A DNA stretch of 64,000 nucleotides from Paraburkholderia podalyriae (lineage in GTDB: Bacteria; Pseudomonadota; Gammaproteobacteria; Burkholderiales; Burkholderiaceae), in NCBI RefSeq assembly GCF_014397785.1, contig NZ_VZQQ01000003.1, positions 1 to 64,000 of the forward strand, written 5' to 3'. Position 1 is the stretch's first letter, and every line of letters starts with the position of its first letter. A program made the position numbers and the translations under genes. Below are positions 9,097 through 17,968 of the stretch, in pieces. The notes below the pieces were generated by a model that was not told the origin of the DNA, did not search any database, and worked only from the letters and a program-made list of their open reading frames with translations.

Positions 9097-9130
9097 GCAC
9101 CAACAGGCACCAACAGGCACCAACAGGCAC
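9097..9130. repeat. 10-base tandem repeat, three copies
   Basis: CAACAGGCAC is repeated three times without interruption (9101-9130), preceded by a further GCAC. It lies between uraH and puuD, about 120 bases before puuD, outside any gene I accept. Confidence 0.9.
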
Positions 9131-9247
9131 AAGCGCCCCGCGATACCCATAACAACCCGCGCTGCGTCTTTTACCCCGCAGTCGGCGCAATGACCGACGA
9201 CGTCGACCGTCATCGCGCGCACAACGAATCAGAAGTGGAGGAGTTTC

Positions 9248-10441
9248 ATGGAAGGCTTTATCACCGACTGGTTGAATCTCGCGATTCGCTGGTTCCACGT
9301 CGTCGCCGCCATTGCCTGGATCGGCGAATCGTTCTATTTCGTCGCGCTCGACAACAGCCTGAAACCGCCGACCGATCCGAACCAGCGTCGCCGCGGCGTG
9401 TTCGGCGAACTGTGGCACGTGCACGGCGGCGGCTTCTACAACATGCAGAAGTACACGGTCGCGCCGCCCGAAATGCCCGACGACCTGCACTGGTCGAAAT
9501 GGCCGTCGTACACGACCTGGCTGTCGGGCTTTGGTCTGTTCACCGTGCTGTATCTGTTCTCGCCGAGCACCTACCTGATCGATAAGAACGTGCTCGACAT
9601 GGGGCCGGTGGTCGCGGTCGCATCGGCGATCGGCTTCCTCGCGGCCGGCTGGATCGTCTACGACTCGCTGTGCCGCATTCTCGGCACGCGCGACAAACTG
9701 CTCGGCATCTGCGTCGGCGTTTATGTGCTGATCGCGGCATATCTCGCCTGTCATGTCTTCGCGGGTCGCGCGGCGTATCTGATCATGGGCGCGATGCTCG
9801 CGACCATCATGTCGGCCAACGTGTTCTTCGTGATCATTCCGGGTCAACGCAAGATGGTCGACGCGATGCTGAAGGGCGACACGCCGAACCCGATCTACGG
9901 CAAGCGCGGCAAGCAGCGCTCGGTGCACAACACGTATTTCACCCTGCCTGTGGTGTTCGCGATGCTGTCGAACCACTACGCGATGACCTACACGCATCCG
10001 TACAACTGGGCGGTGCTCGTCGTCATCATGCTGGCCGGCGCGCTGATCCGTCAGTTCTTGGTGATGCGCCATCGCGGCCAGGTGCTGTGGTACCTGCCGC
10101 TCGTCGGCGTCGCGCTGATGTGCACGGCGCTCGTGTGGACCATGCCGCGTCCGGTGGTGCCGCAGGCGCAGGCCGCCAACGCGCCGACGCTGAAGGTTGC
10201 CGACATCGCGCCGGTGCTGCAGCAGCGCTGCGTGGCCTGCCACTCCGCGCATCCGACGATGATGGGCAGCGCACCCGCCGGCGTGCTGATGGATACGCCC
10301 GACGAAATCTCGCAGAACGCGCAGCGCATTTACCAGCAGGCGGTCACGTTGAAGGCGATGCCGCTCGGCAACGTCACCCACATGACCGACGACGAGCGGA
10401 TGAAGATCGCCGCGTGGTTCGAAGGCGGTGCGGCGAAGTAA
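9248..10441 (+). CDS. puuD: urate hydroxylase PuuD (membrane-bound, cytochrome c-linked)
   Basis: The 397-residue membrane enzyme oxidises urate to 5-hydroxyisourate and passes electrons to its own C-terminal cytochrome c domain. This makes it a urate dehydrogenase-type enzyme, unrelated to cofactor-free uricase. The N-terminal part has about eight membrane segments with family residues WFHVVAAIAWIGESFYF, LWHVHGGGFYNMQKY and SVHNTYFTLPVVFAMLSNH. The c-type haem motif CVACH is at residues 328-332, with M371 in LKAMP as likely sixth ligand. GGAGGAG stands just before the start. It follows uraH and completes the first two steps of urate breakdown. Confidence 0.95.
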   Translation: MEGFITDWLNLAIRWFHVVAAIAWIGESFYFVALDNSLKPPTDPNQRRRGVFGELWHVHGGGFYNMQKYTVAPPEMPDDLHWSKWPSYTTWLSGFGLFTVLYLFSPSTYLIDKNVLDMGPVVAVASAIGFLAAGWIVYDSLCRILGTRDKLLGICVGVYVLIAAYLACHVFAGRAAYLIMGAMLATIMSANVFFVIIPGQRKMVDAMLKGDTPNPIYGKRGKQRSVHNTYFTLPVVFAMLSNHYAMTYTHPYNWAVLVVIMLAGALIRQFLVMRHRGQVLWYLPLVGVALMCTALVWTMPRPVVPQAQAANAPTLKVADIAPVLQQRCVACHSAHPTMMGSAPAGVLMDTPDEISQNAQRIYQQAVTLKAMPLGNVTHMTDDERMKIAAWFEGGAAK

Positions 10442-10493
10442 GGATGTCCGTCCGGATCACGGAGCCGGTGCCGAGGTAGAGGCTGGAGTGCGA

Positions 10494-10532
10494 GACGGGC
10501 TTGTCGCGAGAGCGGCAAGCCCGTTGTTGTTT
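10494..10532 (+). terminator. rho-independent terminator after puuD
   Basis: ACGGGCTTG (10495-10503) pairs with CAAGCCCGT (10516-10524) around a 12-base loop and is followed by TTGTTGTTT. It lies about 55 bases after the puuD stop and separates it from the hip genes. Confidence 0.8.
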
Positions 10533-10569
10533 GGAAGGTGACGTGCGCGGTCAGCGAGATCAATAATCG

Positions 10570-10593
10570 AATTTGTCGCCCTTAGGCTACAAA
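10570..10593. promoter_or_regulatory. hip operator candidate 1 (24-base direct repeat)
   Basis: This 24-base element ends in AGGCTACAAA and is repeated with 22 of 24 matches at 10687-10710, 117 bases on. The core GGCTACAA recurs at 10661-10668, and its reverse TGTAGCC lies at 10615-10621. Repeated operators of this kind are expected for HipB-type repressors. Confidence 0.65.
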
Positions 10594-10686
10594 AATCGTC
10601 AGAGTTACATAAAATGTAGCCCTACAGGTACAAATACAAATAACCTTTCTGTATCTCTTGGGCTACAATAAATGTCAAATGCGCTG

Positions 10687-10710
10687 AATTTGACGCCCTG
10701 AGGCTACAAA
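10687..10710. promoter_or_regulatory. hip operator candidate 2, overlapping the hipB ribosome site and start
   Basis: This is the second copy of the 24-base element. It contains the only Shine-Dalgarno-like bases (GAGG, 10700-10703) and its last A is the A of the hipB ATG. Between the two copies, TACAAT (10664-10669) within another GGCTACAA core could be the -10 box. A repressor bound here would cover both promoter and translation start. Confidence 0.6.
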
Positions 10711-10976
10711 TGACCAACCTCGCCGATGTCTCGGACATGCTGAAAGCCGTGCGACGCGACAGCAAACTATCGCAGGAAGAACTTGGGCGCCGCGCGGGCG
10801 TGGCCCGTACGACCGTCGCGCGGATGGAAACGCTTGCCAGGAACGATATGAGCGTGTCCGTGCTCGTGCGCCTGCTCGAGGCTGCCGGTTACGACCTCAA
10901 GTTCGTCGCGCATGGACATGGGCGCACGCTGGAAGACATCCTCGCTGAACAGCGCAGCCCGGACGCGCAGCCATGA
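10710..10976 (+). CDS. HipB-like antitoxin, XRE-family helix-turn-helix
   Basis: The 88-residue protein has an XRE/HTH_3 domain over most of its length, with LSQEELGRRAGVARTTVARMET (about residues 19-40) as the recognition unit. The C-terminal tail RTLEDILAEQRSPDAQP would be the flexible part contacting the toxin. In hipBA modules such a protein represses the operon and neutralises the HipA kinase. The next gene begins in the ATGA overlap with this stop, so translation is coupled. Repeated elements upstream fit autoregulation. The assignment rests on domain plus partner, as the sequence is not close to E. coli HipB. Confidence 0.85.
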   Translation: MTNLADVSDMLKAVRRDSKLSQEELGRRAGVARTTVARMETLARNDMSVSVLVRLLEAAGYDLKFVAHGHGRTLEDILAEQRSPDAQP

Positions 10977-12319
10977 AGCTCGACGTTCAGGTGCTCGGCA
11001 AGAACGTTGCCACGCTGTTTCGCGAGCGCGACGACTATGTCCTCAAATATCGCGGCGATGCGAGCGCGGCCGACTTCGTCAGCCTGACGATGCCGGTGCG
11101 CGAAGAGCCTTGGCGCTGGCCACGCGATCTGCATCCGTTTTTCCGGCAGAACCTGCCCGAAGGCTACCTGCTGAATCTGATCCGCGAGCAATTCGGGCCC
11201 TTGCTCGACGGAACCGATCTGTCACTGCTCGCCGTCGTGGGCTCGATGGGGATCGGCCGGGTCACCGTGACGCCCGAAGGCGTGGCGCCGGGAACTGAAC
11301 TCCAGGCGCTCGACGTCCAGCACATCCTGCACGGCGACAACACCGCCGAACATTTCGCGCAACTCGTACGTGAATACGCGCGAGCGGCCATTTCGGGCGT
11401 CGTGCCGAAGTTCATCGCGCCGGAGGCGCAGTCTGCCGCATCGACACCGTTGCAGCTCGGTAAGCCGACGATTCGAACGAGCCGTCACATCGTCAAAGGT
11501 TCGGACGACAACACGCCCTTTCTCGGTTTCAACGAGTTCCATTCGATGCGGGTGCTGGAGCGGCTGGGAGTGGCGCCCGTTGCGCGCACGCGGATGTCGG
11601 ACGATGGCAGGGCGCTCGTCGTCGAGCGCTTCGATGTCGACGCGCAGGGACTGCCGGCGTATGGCGTCGAAGACTTGTGCGGTCTGCTCGGCTTGCCGCC
11701 GCACGAAAAATACAATTCGACGAGCGAGAAAATGCTCAACGCGGCAAGAGCGTATCTGCTCGATCGCGACACCATGCGGATGCAACTCCAGCAGCTCGGC
11801 TGGCATTTGCTGACGAACTACGTCGTGCGCAATGCGGACTGCCACACCAAGAACGTCGCACTGTTCTATACCTCGATCGACGATGTCGCGTTCACGCCCG
11901 TCTACGATGTCGTGACGACCCAGGCTTATCCGCGCTTCGCAGCCAATCCGCCCGGGCTGCCTGTTGATGGCCGCAAAACCTGGTCAGCTGGTAAAACGCT
12001 GGAACGATTTTTCAACACGCGCATGGGCATCGCCCCGCGGCAATATTCGCAGATGGTTGAAGCGTTGTGCGACTCGGCTGTCGACGTCGGCCACGAGTTG
12101 ATCGAAGCAGCGCGCAATGAACCGCAGTGGCGTGCGGTCGCCAAGCAGATGCTGCATGCCTGGGACGACGGCATGACATCGCTGCGCTCGCCGAAGAAAA
12201 GCCTGCAATTCAGGGGGCTCAAGCCGGCCATCGAAGCAGCGGAATTTTCGGCGCCGGAGCCGCCCGAACGGTCAAGGGAAGTGATTGGGCATTCGCCGCT
12301 GCTTGGCAGGCGCAAGTGA
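10973..12319 (+). CDS. HipA-family serine/threonine kinase toxin
   Basis: The 448-residue product has the HipA N-terminal couple domain (PFFRQNLPEGYLLNLIREQFG, about residues 55-75) and the HipA kinase fold. Visible parts are the phosphate loop SGVVPK (141-146), K175, the NEFHSMRVLERLG helix, the catalytic NADCHTKN (D289, N294) and the metal-binding PVYDV (D312). Known HipA kinases phosphorylate an aminoacyl-tRNA synthetase, usually GltX, and so arrest translation; the target here is inferred. The loop normally reads SGVQPK, so V144 is a deviation. The gene ends about 65 bases before the convergent allA gene. Confidence 0.87.
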   Translation: MKLDVQVLGKNVATLFRERDDYVLKYRGDASAADFVSLTMPVREEPWRWPRDLHPFFRQNLPEGYLLNLIREQFGPLLDGTDLSLLAVVGSMGIGRVTVTPEGVAPGTELQALDVQHILHGDNTAEHFAQLVREYARAAISGVVPKFIAPEAQSAASTPLQLGKPTIRTSRHIVKGSDDNTPFLGFNEFHSMRVLERLGVAPVARTRMSDDGRALVVERFDVDAQGLPAYGVEDLCGLLGLPPHEKYNSTSEKMLNAARAYLLDRDTMRMQLQQLGWHLLTNYVVRNADCHTKNVALFYTSIDDVAFTPVYDVVTTQAYPRFAANPPGLPVDGRKTWSAGKTLERFFNTRMGIAPRQYSQMVEALCDSAVDVGHELIEAARNEPQWRAVAKQMLHAWDDGMTSLRSPKKSLQFRGLKPAIEAAEFSAPEPPERSREVIGHSPLLGRRK

Positions 12320-12384
12320 TCGCCATCCCATGCAATAAAGCCCACGACGTAACCCACGTCGCGGGCCTGTTCCTCGAATCACAA

Positions 12385-12897
12385 TCAAACCGCCACCGCG
12401 CTCAACGCATCTTCCGTGAGCCACAGCGACTCGGCCAGATCCTGCTCGTTCAGATTGAGCCCCTCCCCGCCACGATCGACGACGATGAAGTCGCTCGTCT
12501 CGCCCAACGCGATCAGCGGATGGTGCCACACGCCTTTCGCGTAGTTGACGCCCTGCCAGCCACTCGTGACGAAAGCGCGGATCTTCGTCGCGTCGAGCTT
12601 GCCCGCGGGCGCGACGACGACCAGATACGGCTTGTCGTTGAGCGGCACGAACGCCTGGCTGCCAAGCGGGTGACGCTCGAGCATCTTCACTTCGAACGGC
12701 AGCGTGCGCGGCTGGCCACGAAACAGGTTGACGAGCGTGTGGCCGTGCTGGTCGGTCACGTCGACTTTCGCGAGGTCGTGATAGCGGATCGTCGTGCCGA
12801 GGTTGATCGGAATCTGCTTCGCGCCTTCGAGTTCGATCACGTCGCCGAATGCGGCGAACGCTTTCTTCGTCAGCGGTTCGATCGCGAGTGTTTTCAT
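12385..12897 (-). CDS. allA: ureidoglycolate lyase
   Basis: The 170-residue enzyme splits ureidoglycolate into glyoxylate and urea, the last step of the ureide route. It begins [22 protein letters not shown], typical of AllA, and contains [33 protein letters not shown] and the cupin-like [10 protein letters not shown] segment. The ATG (12897) overlaps the allantoicase stop as ATGA, showing translational coupling and fixing the start. It is the last gene of the allantoin operon running leftwards. Confidence 0.94.
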   Translation of the reverse strand: MKTLAIEPLTKKAFAAFGDVIELEGAKQIPINLGTTIRYHDLAKVDVTDQHGHTLVNLFRGQPRTLPFEVKMLERHPLGSQAFVPLNDKPYLVVVAPAGKLDATKIRAFVTSGWQGVNYAKGVWHHPLIALGETSDFIVVDRGGEGLNLNEQDLAESLWLTEDALSAVAV

Positions 12898-13904
12898 TCG
12901 AGCGTGCCCCACAGGCGCAGACGTGACACGCCGCCGTCTGGATAGATGTTGAAGCGCACATGCGTGACGGGCCCGAGCGCCGCGATCTGACTGTCGAAGA
13001 AATGCTGCTTGTCCATCTGCAGTTGCTGCTCGCCGAGCAGCACCGGCCAGAACATCGCCTGCGTGACGAGCGAGCTGTCGGTGCCGCCCTTCACGTACGC
13101 GGCCTGGATCGAGCAGCGATCCGGATAGTTGCCCTTGAAGTGCGCGGTGTCGACTTCGATCTTGCGGATCACGCCCGGCTGCGCGAGCGCGATGATCGCC
13201 CAGTCGTTGCCCGGTTCGCGACGACGGCGCGTTTCCCAGCCGTCGCCCATGTTGACGCCACGGCCCGGCATCAGCAGCGTCGAGGCTGCGCCGAAATGCT
13301 GGTTGTTCGCGCCGACCAGATACGCGCCGTTTTCCATCGCCGCGAGATCGAACTGCTCGGTGCGGCTCGCGCCCGCCCAGTCCACCTGCGGCTGACCGTA
13401 CACACGCAGACGCGCGATACCGCCGTCCGGATAGAGGTTCACGCGCAGATGCGTGTACGGGCTCGCGTCGCCGACTTCGACGTAGAGGTGGCTATTGCCC
13501 TGCAAGGTCGTCGACGGCACGATCTCGGTCCATTGCGTCGACTGGTTCGGCTCGCCATCGACGACCCGCGCCGCTTCCACCGACGCCGCCGGCGGGAAGT
13601 TGCCGGTGAAGTGGCTCGTGTCGAGGTCGAGTCCCTTGATCACGCCGGGCCGCGCAAGCTTGACGATGCACCAGTCGTAGCCGGTCGTGCGCTTGCGACG
13701 CGTCTCCCAGCCGTCCATCCACTTGCCGTTGTCGTCGTACTTGCCCGGAATGAAGACGGCCGGTTCCGGATTCAGCATGCGGTCCTTCGGCGCGAAGAAT
13801 TCGTCGCTGGCCTCGAGCGCCTGCGCGCCCAGACGCGGGTCCGCCAGGTTCACGTAACGGCGCGTGAATTCCGGTGCGTTGGGGTCGAGAATCGGAAGTG
13901 CCAT
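12894..13904 (-). CDS. alc: allantoicase
   Basis: The 336-residue enzyme hydrolyses allantoate to ureidoglycolate and urea. It is built from two homologous allantoicase (jelly-roll) domains. The pair [19 protein letters not shown] with [10 protein letters not shown] in the first half mirrors [19 protein letters not shown] with [10 protein letters not shown] in the second. Each half ends with a strand of the type [23 protein letters not shown] 13904 gives the family start [23 protein letters not shown]. It is coupled by ATGA to allA and follows uraD after 67 bases. Confidence 0.95.
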   Translation of the reverse strand: MALPILDPNAPEFTRRYVNLADPRLGAQALEASDEFFAPKDRMLNPEPAVFIPGKYDDNGKWMDGWETRRKRTTGYDWCIVKLARPGVIKGLDLDTSHFTGNFPPAASVEAARVVDGEPNQSTQWTEIVPSTTLQGNSHLYVEVGDASPYTHLRVNLYPDGGIARLRVYGQPQVDWAGASRTEQFDLAAMENGAYLVGANNQHFGAASTLLMPGRGVNMGDGWETRRRREPGNDWAIIALAQPGVIRKIEVDTAHFKGNYPDRCSIQAAYVKGGTDSSLVTQAMFWPVLLGEQQLQMDKQHFFDSQIAALGPVTHVRFNIYPDGGVSRLRLWGTLE

Positions 13905-13971
13905 CCTTGTCGTCCTTGATATCGGTTGGTGCGGAAAAAACGTTACGGCTCGCTGCGTGACGCGATGCGCT

Positions 13972-14493
13972 TCACGCACCGATCAGGTCGTCGAGCCGCA
14001 AACGTGCAATGCGATAGATCTGATCGAGGCTCGCGCGCATTTCGTCCGCGCGGCTGTTGTTCACGCGCGACTCGAAGTTCGCGATGATGCCGTGGCGGTC
14101 GTAGCCGCGCACGGCGAGAATGAACGGAAAACCGAATTTCTCGCGGTACGCGTGATTGAGCGCTTGCAGCTTGTCGAACTCTTGCTGCGTGCATTGTGCA
14201 AGGCCCGCAGCGCTTTGCTCGCGCGTCGATTCGGCGGTCAGCTCGCCGCGCACCGCGGCCTTGCCGGCCAGCTCCGGGTGTGCGTTGATCAGCGCGAGCT
14301 GCTTGTCGTCGCCCGACGTTTCGACGATCCGCGACATTCTGCGATGCAACTCGTCGATGCTCGCGAACGGCCGCTCCTGTGCCGCAATCTCGGCGACCCA
14401 CGGCGAATGCTCGAAGATGCCCGACAGCGCCGCGACGAACGCGTCGGTCGAGATGCTGTTGAGTTGGTCCAGGGTGTATTGCATCGCCTTCAT
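13972..14493 (-). CDS. uraD: OHCU decarboxylase (2-oxo-4-hydroxy-4-carboxy-5-ureidoimidazoline)
   Basis: The 173-residue all-helical enzyme converts OHCU stereospecifically to S-allantoin, acting after UraH. Family marks are [25 protein letters not shown] at the start, the catalytic His in [10 protein letters not shown], the acidic segment [10 protein letters not shown] and [11 protein letters not shown]. The start codon overlaps the allantoinase stop (ATGA, 14490-14493), so the two are translationally coupled. It lies in the same leftward operon as puuE, alc and allA. Confidence 0.95.
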   Translation of the reverse strand: MKAMQYTLDQLNSISTDAFVAALSGIFEHSPWVAEIAAQERPFASIDELHRRMSRIVETSGDDKQLALINAHPELAGKAAVRGELTAESTREQSAAGLAQCTQQEFDKLQALNHAYREKFGFPFILAVRGYDRHGIIANFESRVNNSRADEMRASLDQIYRIARLRLDDLIGA

Positions 14494-15440
14494 GCCGCAG
14501 CCTCGCGGCTGTCTTGCTGGTAAGGATGCGTTTCGTGCCAGTGCCGCGCGATATCGACGCGCCGCGACACCCACACGCGATCGTACTGTTCGATGTGATC
14601 GAGAAAGCGCTGCAGCGCCCGAAAACGCCCGGGCCGCCCGAGCAGCCGGCAATGCATGCCGATCGACAGCATTTTCGGGACTTCGTCGCCCTCTTCGTAC
14701 AGCACGTCGAATGCGTCGCGCAGGTAGGTGAAGAAGTGGTCCGCGGTGTTGAAGCCTTGCGGAGTGGCGAAGCGCATGTCGTTGGTGTCGAGCGTGTACG
14801 GCACGATCAGTTGCGGCACGGACTTGCCGCCCGCCACCTCGACGTCCATCCAGAACGGCAGGTCGTCGCCGTAGTAATCGGAGTCATACAGGAAGCCGCC
14901 GTATTCGGCGACCAGCCGATGGGTGTTCGGACTATCGCGACCGGTGTACCAGCCGAGCGGCCGCACGCCTGTCACACGCTCGATCGCCTCCATGCCGAGC
15001 TGCATGTGCTCCGCTTCCTGCTCCGGCGACATGTCCTGATAGTGAATCCAGCGATAGCCGTGGCACGCGATCTCATGTCCCAGTTCGACGAACGCCCGCG
15101 CCACCTCCGGATGCCGCTCGATTGCCATGCCGACGCCGAAGACCGTCAGCGGCAGATCGCGCCTTTCGAATTCGCGCAGGATGCGCCACACGCCCGCGCG
15201 CGAGCCGTATTCGTAGATCGACTCCATGCTCATGTGCCGCGCCGGATACGCCGCCGCGCCCACGATCTCCGACAGGAACTGCTCGGAAGCGGCGTCGCCA
15301 TGCAGCACACAGTTTTCGCCGCCCTCTTCGTAATTGAGGACGAATTGCACCGCGACGCGCGCTCGCCCCGGCCAGTTCGCGTGCACCGGGTGGCGGCCGT
15401 AGCCGATCAGATCGCGTGGGTAGTTCGGGTCGTGTGGCAT
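14490..15440 (-). CDS. puuE: allantoinase PuuE (polysaccharide deacetylase-like)
   Basis: The 316-residue protein belongs to the cofactor-light allantoinases with a NodB/polysaccharide-deacetylase fold, which hydrolyse S-allantoin to allantoate and are unrelated to metal-dependent AllB. Typical blocks are YPRDLIGYGRHPVHANWPGRARVAVQFVLNYEEGGE, MSMESIYEYGSRAGVWR, GHEIACHGYRWIHYQDM and SIGMHCRLLGRPGR. The frame extends far upstream, but MPHDPNYPRDL at 15440 is the conserved start. The gap of 194 bases to the racemase gene contains one hairpin. Confidence 0.95.
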   Translation of the reverse strand: MPHDPNYPRDLIGYGRHPVHANWPGRARVAVQFVLNYEEGGENCVLHGDAASEQFLSEIVGAAAYPARHMSMESIYEYGSRAGVWRILREFERRDLPLTVFGVGMAIERHPEVARAFVELGHEIACHGYRWIHYQDMSPEQEAEHMQLGMEAIERVTGVRPLGWYTGRDSPNTHRLVAEYGGFLYDSDYYGDDLPFWMDVEVAGGKSVPQLIVPYTLDTNDMRFATPQGFNTADHFFTYLRDAFDVLYEEGDEVPKMLSIGMHCRLLGRPGRFRALQRFLDHIEQYDRVWVSRRVDIARHWHETHPYQQDSREAAA

Positions 15441-15493
15441 GGTTTGACGGATGCGTAGTGACGGGACCAGGAATGCGCGTGAACGCGGTTCGA

Positions 15494-15518
15494 AACCCCG
15501 CGGCAACGGTGCGGGGTT
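15494..15518. other. hairpin between racemase gene and puuE
   Basis: AACCCCGC (15494-15501) pairs with GCGGGGTT (15511-15518) around 9 bases. There is no T-run on the coding strand, so this is more likely an mRNA structure or weak attenuator than a terminator. Confidence 0.5.
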
Positions 15519-15634
15519 CACACGTGTAGCCACGCAACAGGCAGCTTCAGCGACTGCCGAAACCGCAGCGCCGAGTTGACCCAGTGTAGCGAAAACACCC
15601 CGGTGCGCCCATACAGCCGGGCAGATAGTGCGTG

Positions 15635-16417
15635 TTACAGCGAGTGTATGTGCGAGTCCGCCGACTCGGCGTTTACCCGCAGCGGACCAGGGCTGAACGA
15701 CGCGAGCGCGCCGTCGTAGCGCTTCGCGAGCGGCCGCGCGTAGTCGCCGCGCTTGGCCGTCGCGAGACGCAGCGCGACCAGTGCCTCGGTCCATTTGACG
15801 GCCGCCGTCACGCCTTCGATCACCGGTGCGCCGAGCGCGTCCTCGATCTCCGCGCATAGCTCGGCCATGCCCGCGCAACCAAGCACGATCGCGTCCGAGC
15901 CGTCCTCGGCGAGCGCGCGCCGGCACTCGTCGAGGATGACGCGGCGCGCCGCCGAGCCCGGCTTGTCGAGATCGAGCACGGCGACGTCGGTCGCACGCAC
16001 GTTGCGGCAGAAGCGCTTCATGCCGTAGCGCTCGGCCAGATGCCAGGCCATGCCGCAGGTGCGCGCGAGCGTCGTCACGACCGAAAAACCCGGCGCGAGC
16101 ACGCTCGCCGCGTGCATCGCCGCCTCGGCGATGCCGATGACCGGGCCACGCGCGAGCTCGCGGGCCGCATACAGACCAGGGTCGCCGAAGCATGCGATCA
16201 CGTAGCCGTCGCAGCCTTCCCGCTCGCCGGCTATGACTTCGGCGAGCAGACCGGGCGTGGCGAGCGCTTCGTCGTAATAGCCTTCGATCGACGGCGGGCC
16301 CATCGTCGGATTGATGGCGATCACTTCAGTGCCTGGCCCGGCGACGTCGCGCGCGCAGCGCCCCATCGCCTCGGTCATGCGGCGCGTCGTGTTCGGATTG
16401 ATCAGTCTGATACGCAT
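15635..16417 (-). CDS. Asp/Glu/hydantoin racemase family protein, probable allantoin racemase
   Basis: The 260-residue protein belongs to the cofactor-independent racemases that use two cysteines, here C76 in VIACFGDPG and C181 in VLGCAGMAEL. The start MRIRLINPNTTRRMTEAMG is characteristic of the hydantoin/allantoin racemase branch. Next to allantoinase and an NCS1 permease, the best guess is interconversion of R- and S-allantoin, so that both forms can be used. Hydantoin racemase is the main alternative. The gene follows the permease by 48 bases in the same orientation. Confidence 0.8.
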   Translation of the reverse strand: MRIRLINPNTTRRMTEAMGRCARDVAGPGTEVIAINPTMGPPSIEGYYDEALATPGLLAEVIAGEREGCDGYVIACFGDPGLYAARELARGPVIGIAEAAMHAASVLAPGFSVVTTLARTCGMAWHLAERYGMKRFCRNVRATDVAVLDLDKPGSAARRVILDECRRALAEDGSDAIVLGCAGMAELCAEIEDALGAPVIEGVTAAVKWTEALVALRLATAKRGDYARPLAKRYDGALASFSPGPLRVNAESADSHIHSL

Positions 16418-16465
16418 GGCGACTCCTGTTCGACTCGTGATTGCAGCGGCGAAAGCCCGTGAAAC

Positions 16466-17947
16466 TCAGCGTGCGAGCATCCGGTAAAACAGCGCGCCGA
16501 GTCCCGCGCCGATGAACCACGAGAAATTCGCGCAGCCGTCGAGCCCCGGCACCATCACGCAGATCACCGCGATCAGCGCGGCCGGCAACAGCGCGGCCAC
16601 CGCGCGATAGTTGACGCCGTTGCGATACCAGTACGAACCGCTCGGCGCGACCGAGTACAGATCGTCGCGCACGATCTTCTGGCGTTTGACGAGATAGAAA
16701 TCGACGATCAGGACGCCGTACAAAGGCCCGATGAAGCTGCCGAGCACGTCGAGCGTGTAGTGGATCACGGCCGGATTGTTGAACAGGTTCCACGGCGTGA
16801 TGAACACCGACGCGACCGCCGCCAGCATGCCGCCCGCGCGCCAGCTGATCAGGCGCGGCGCAACGTTCGAGAAGTCGAAGGCCGGCGACACGAAGTTCGC
16901 GACGATGTTGATGCCGATCGTCGCGATCGTGAAGGTCAGCGCGCCGAGGATCACCGCCATCGGATAATCGATGCGGCCCACCGTCTCGACCGGATCCGTG
17001 ATCAGTTCGCCGAACACCGGCAGCGTGGCCGCGGTCGTGATCACCGTGACGAGCGAGAACGCGAGGAAGTTGACCGGCAGGCCCCAGAAGTTGCCGCGCT
17101 TGACGCTGCGAAAGCTCCTGCCGTAGCGCGAGAAGTCACCGAAATTGAGCATCGGCCCGGAAAAGTACGACACCACCAGCGAGATCGCCGTGATCATCAC
17201 CGGCAACACTTCCATGCCGTGATATTTGACGCCGCCGAGGTTGATGCCGATGTTGCGCCAACCCGCGCGATACACCATATAGCCGGCGAGAATGAACATC
17301 ACGACGTACACGGCCGGGCCGGCGAAGTCGATGAACTTCTTGATGGTCTCCATGCCGTGCCAGAACACCAGCGCCTGCAGTACCCACAGCAGCATGAAGC
17401 CCGTCCAGCCGAGCGTCGACAGACCGAGCAGGCCATGCCGATGCACGTCCGCATACGGCAGCAGTTGCGGCACGAACTTCAGCACGACGATCACGAGCGC
17501 GCTCGACGCGAGATAGGTCTGGATGCCGTACCACGCGACCGCGATCAGGCCACGGATCACCGCGGGAACATTCGCGCCGAGCACACCGAAGGTCGCGCGG
17601 CACGCGACCGGATACGGCACGCCGTTCAGCTGGCTCGGCTTTGCGATCAGGTTGCACAGCACGTTCACGAGTGTGATGCCGATCAGCAGCGACACCAGCA
17701 CCTGCCAGCTCGTCAGGCCGAGCGCGAACAGACTCCCCGCGAATACGTAGCCGCCGACGCTATGCACGTCCGACATCCAGAACGCGAAGATGTTGTACGC
17801 GCTCCAGTTCTGCGCGCGCAGCGGCGCGAGGTCCTTGTTATAGAGCCGCTCGCTGTAGCCGGCCGGCATCGACGGATCGGTTTGAGCCGTGCCGTCCGGA
17901 TAGTTGGCGATGGGGTGACTGTCTGGCGCTGCACTGAACTGAGCCAT
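16466..17947 (-). CDS. NCS1-family permease, probable allantoin or purine/hydantoin transporter
   Basis: The 493-residue inner-membrane protein has about twelve hydrophobic helices and the NCS1 features of cytosine, hydantoin and allantoin permeases. These include LRAQNWSAYNIFAFWMSDVHSVGGYVFAGSLF near the N-terminus, GPMLNFGDFSRYG in the middle and the loop GSFIGPLYGVLIVDFYLVKRQKI. The ATG at 17947 follows a near-perfect Shine-Dalgarno AAGGAGA. Context with allantoinase and a racemase points to allantoin as substrate. It lies downstream of the gntR gene on the same strand. Confidence 0.88.
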   Translation of the reverse strand: MAQFSAAPDSHPIANYPDGTAQTDPSMPAGYSERLYNKDLAPLRAQNWSAYNIFAFWMSDVHSVGGYVFAGSLFALGLTSWQVLVSLLIGITLVNVLCNLIAKPSQLNGVPYPVACRATFGVLGANVPAVIRGLIAVAWYGIQTYLASSALVIVVLKFVPQLLPYADVHRHGLLGLSTLGWTGFMLLWVLQALVFWHGMETIKKFIDFAGPAVYVVMFILAGYMVYRAGWRNIGINLGGVKYHGMEVLPVMITAISLVVSYFSGPMLNFGDFSRYGRSFRSVKRGNFWGLPVNFLAFSLVTVITTAATLPVFGELITDPVETVGRIDYPMAVILGALTFTIATIGINIVANFVSPAFDFSNVAPRLISWRAGGMLAAVASVFITPWNLFNNPAVIHYTLDVLGSFIGPLYGVLIVDFYLVKRQKIVRDDLYSVAPSGSYWYRNGVNYRAVAALLPAALIAVICVMVPGLDGCANFSWFIGAGLGALFYRMLAR

Positions 17948-17968
17948 GATTTCTCCTTTGGATAGGGA

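Noticed and set aside
9097..9130. Tandem repeats considered as a CRISPR remnant
   Set aside because: The unit is only 10 bases with no spacers, and no cas genes are present.
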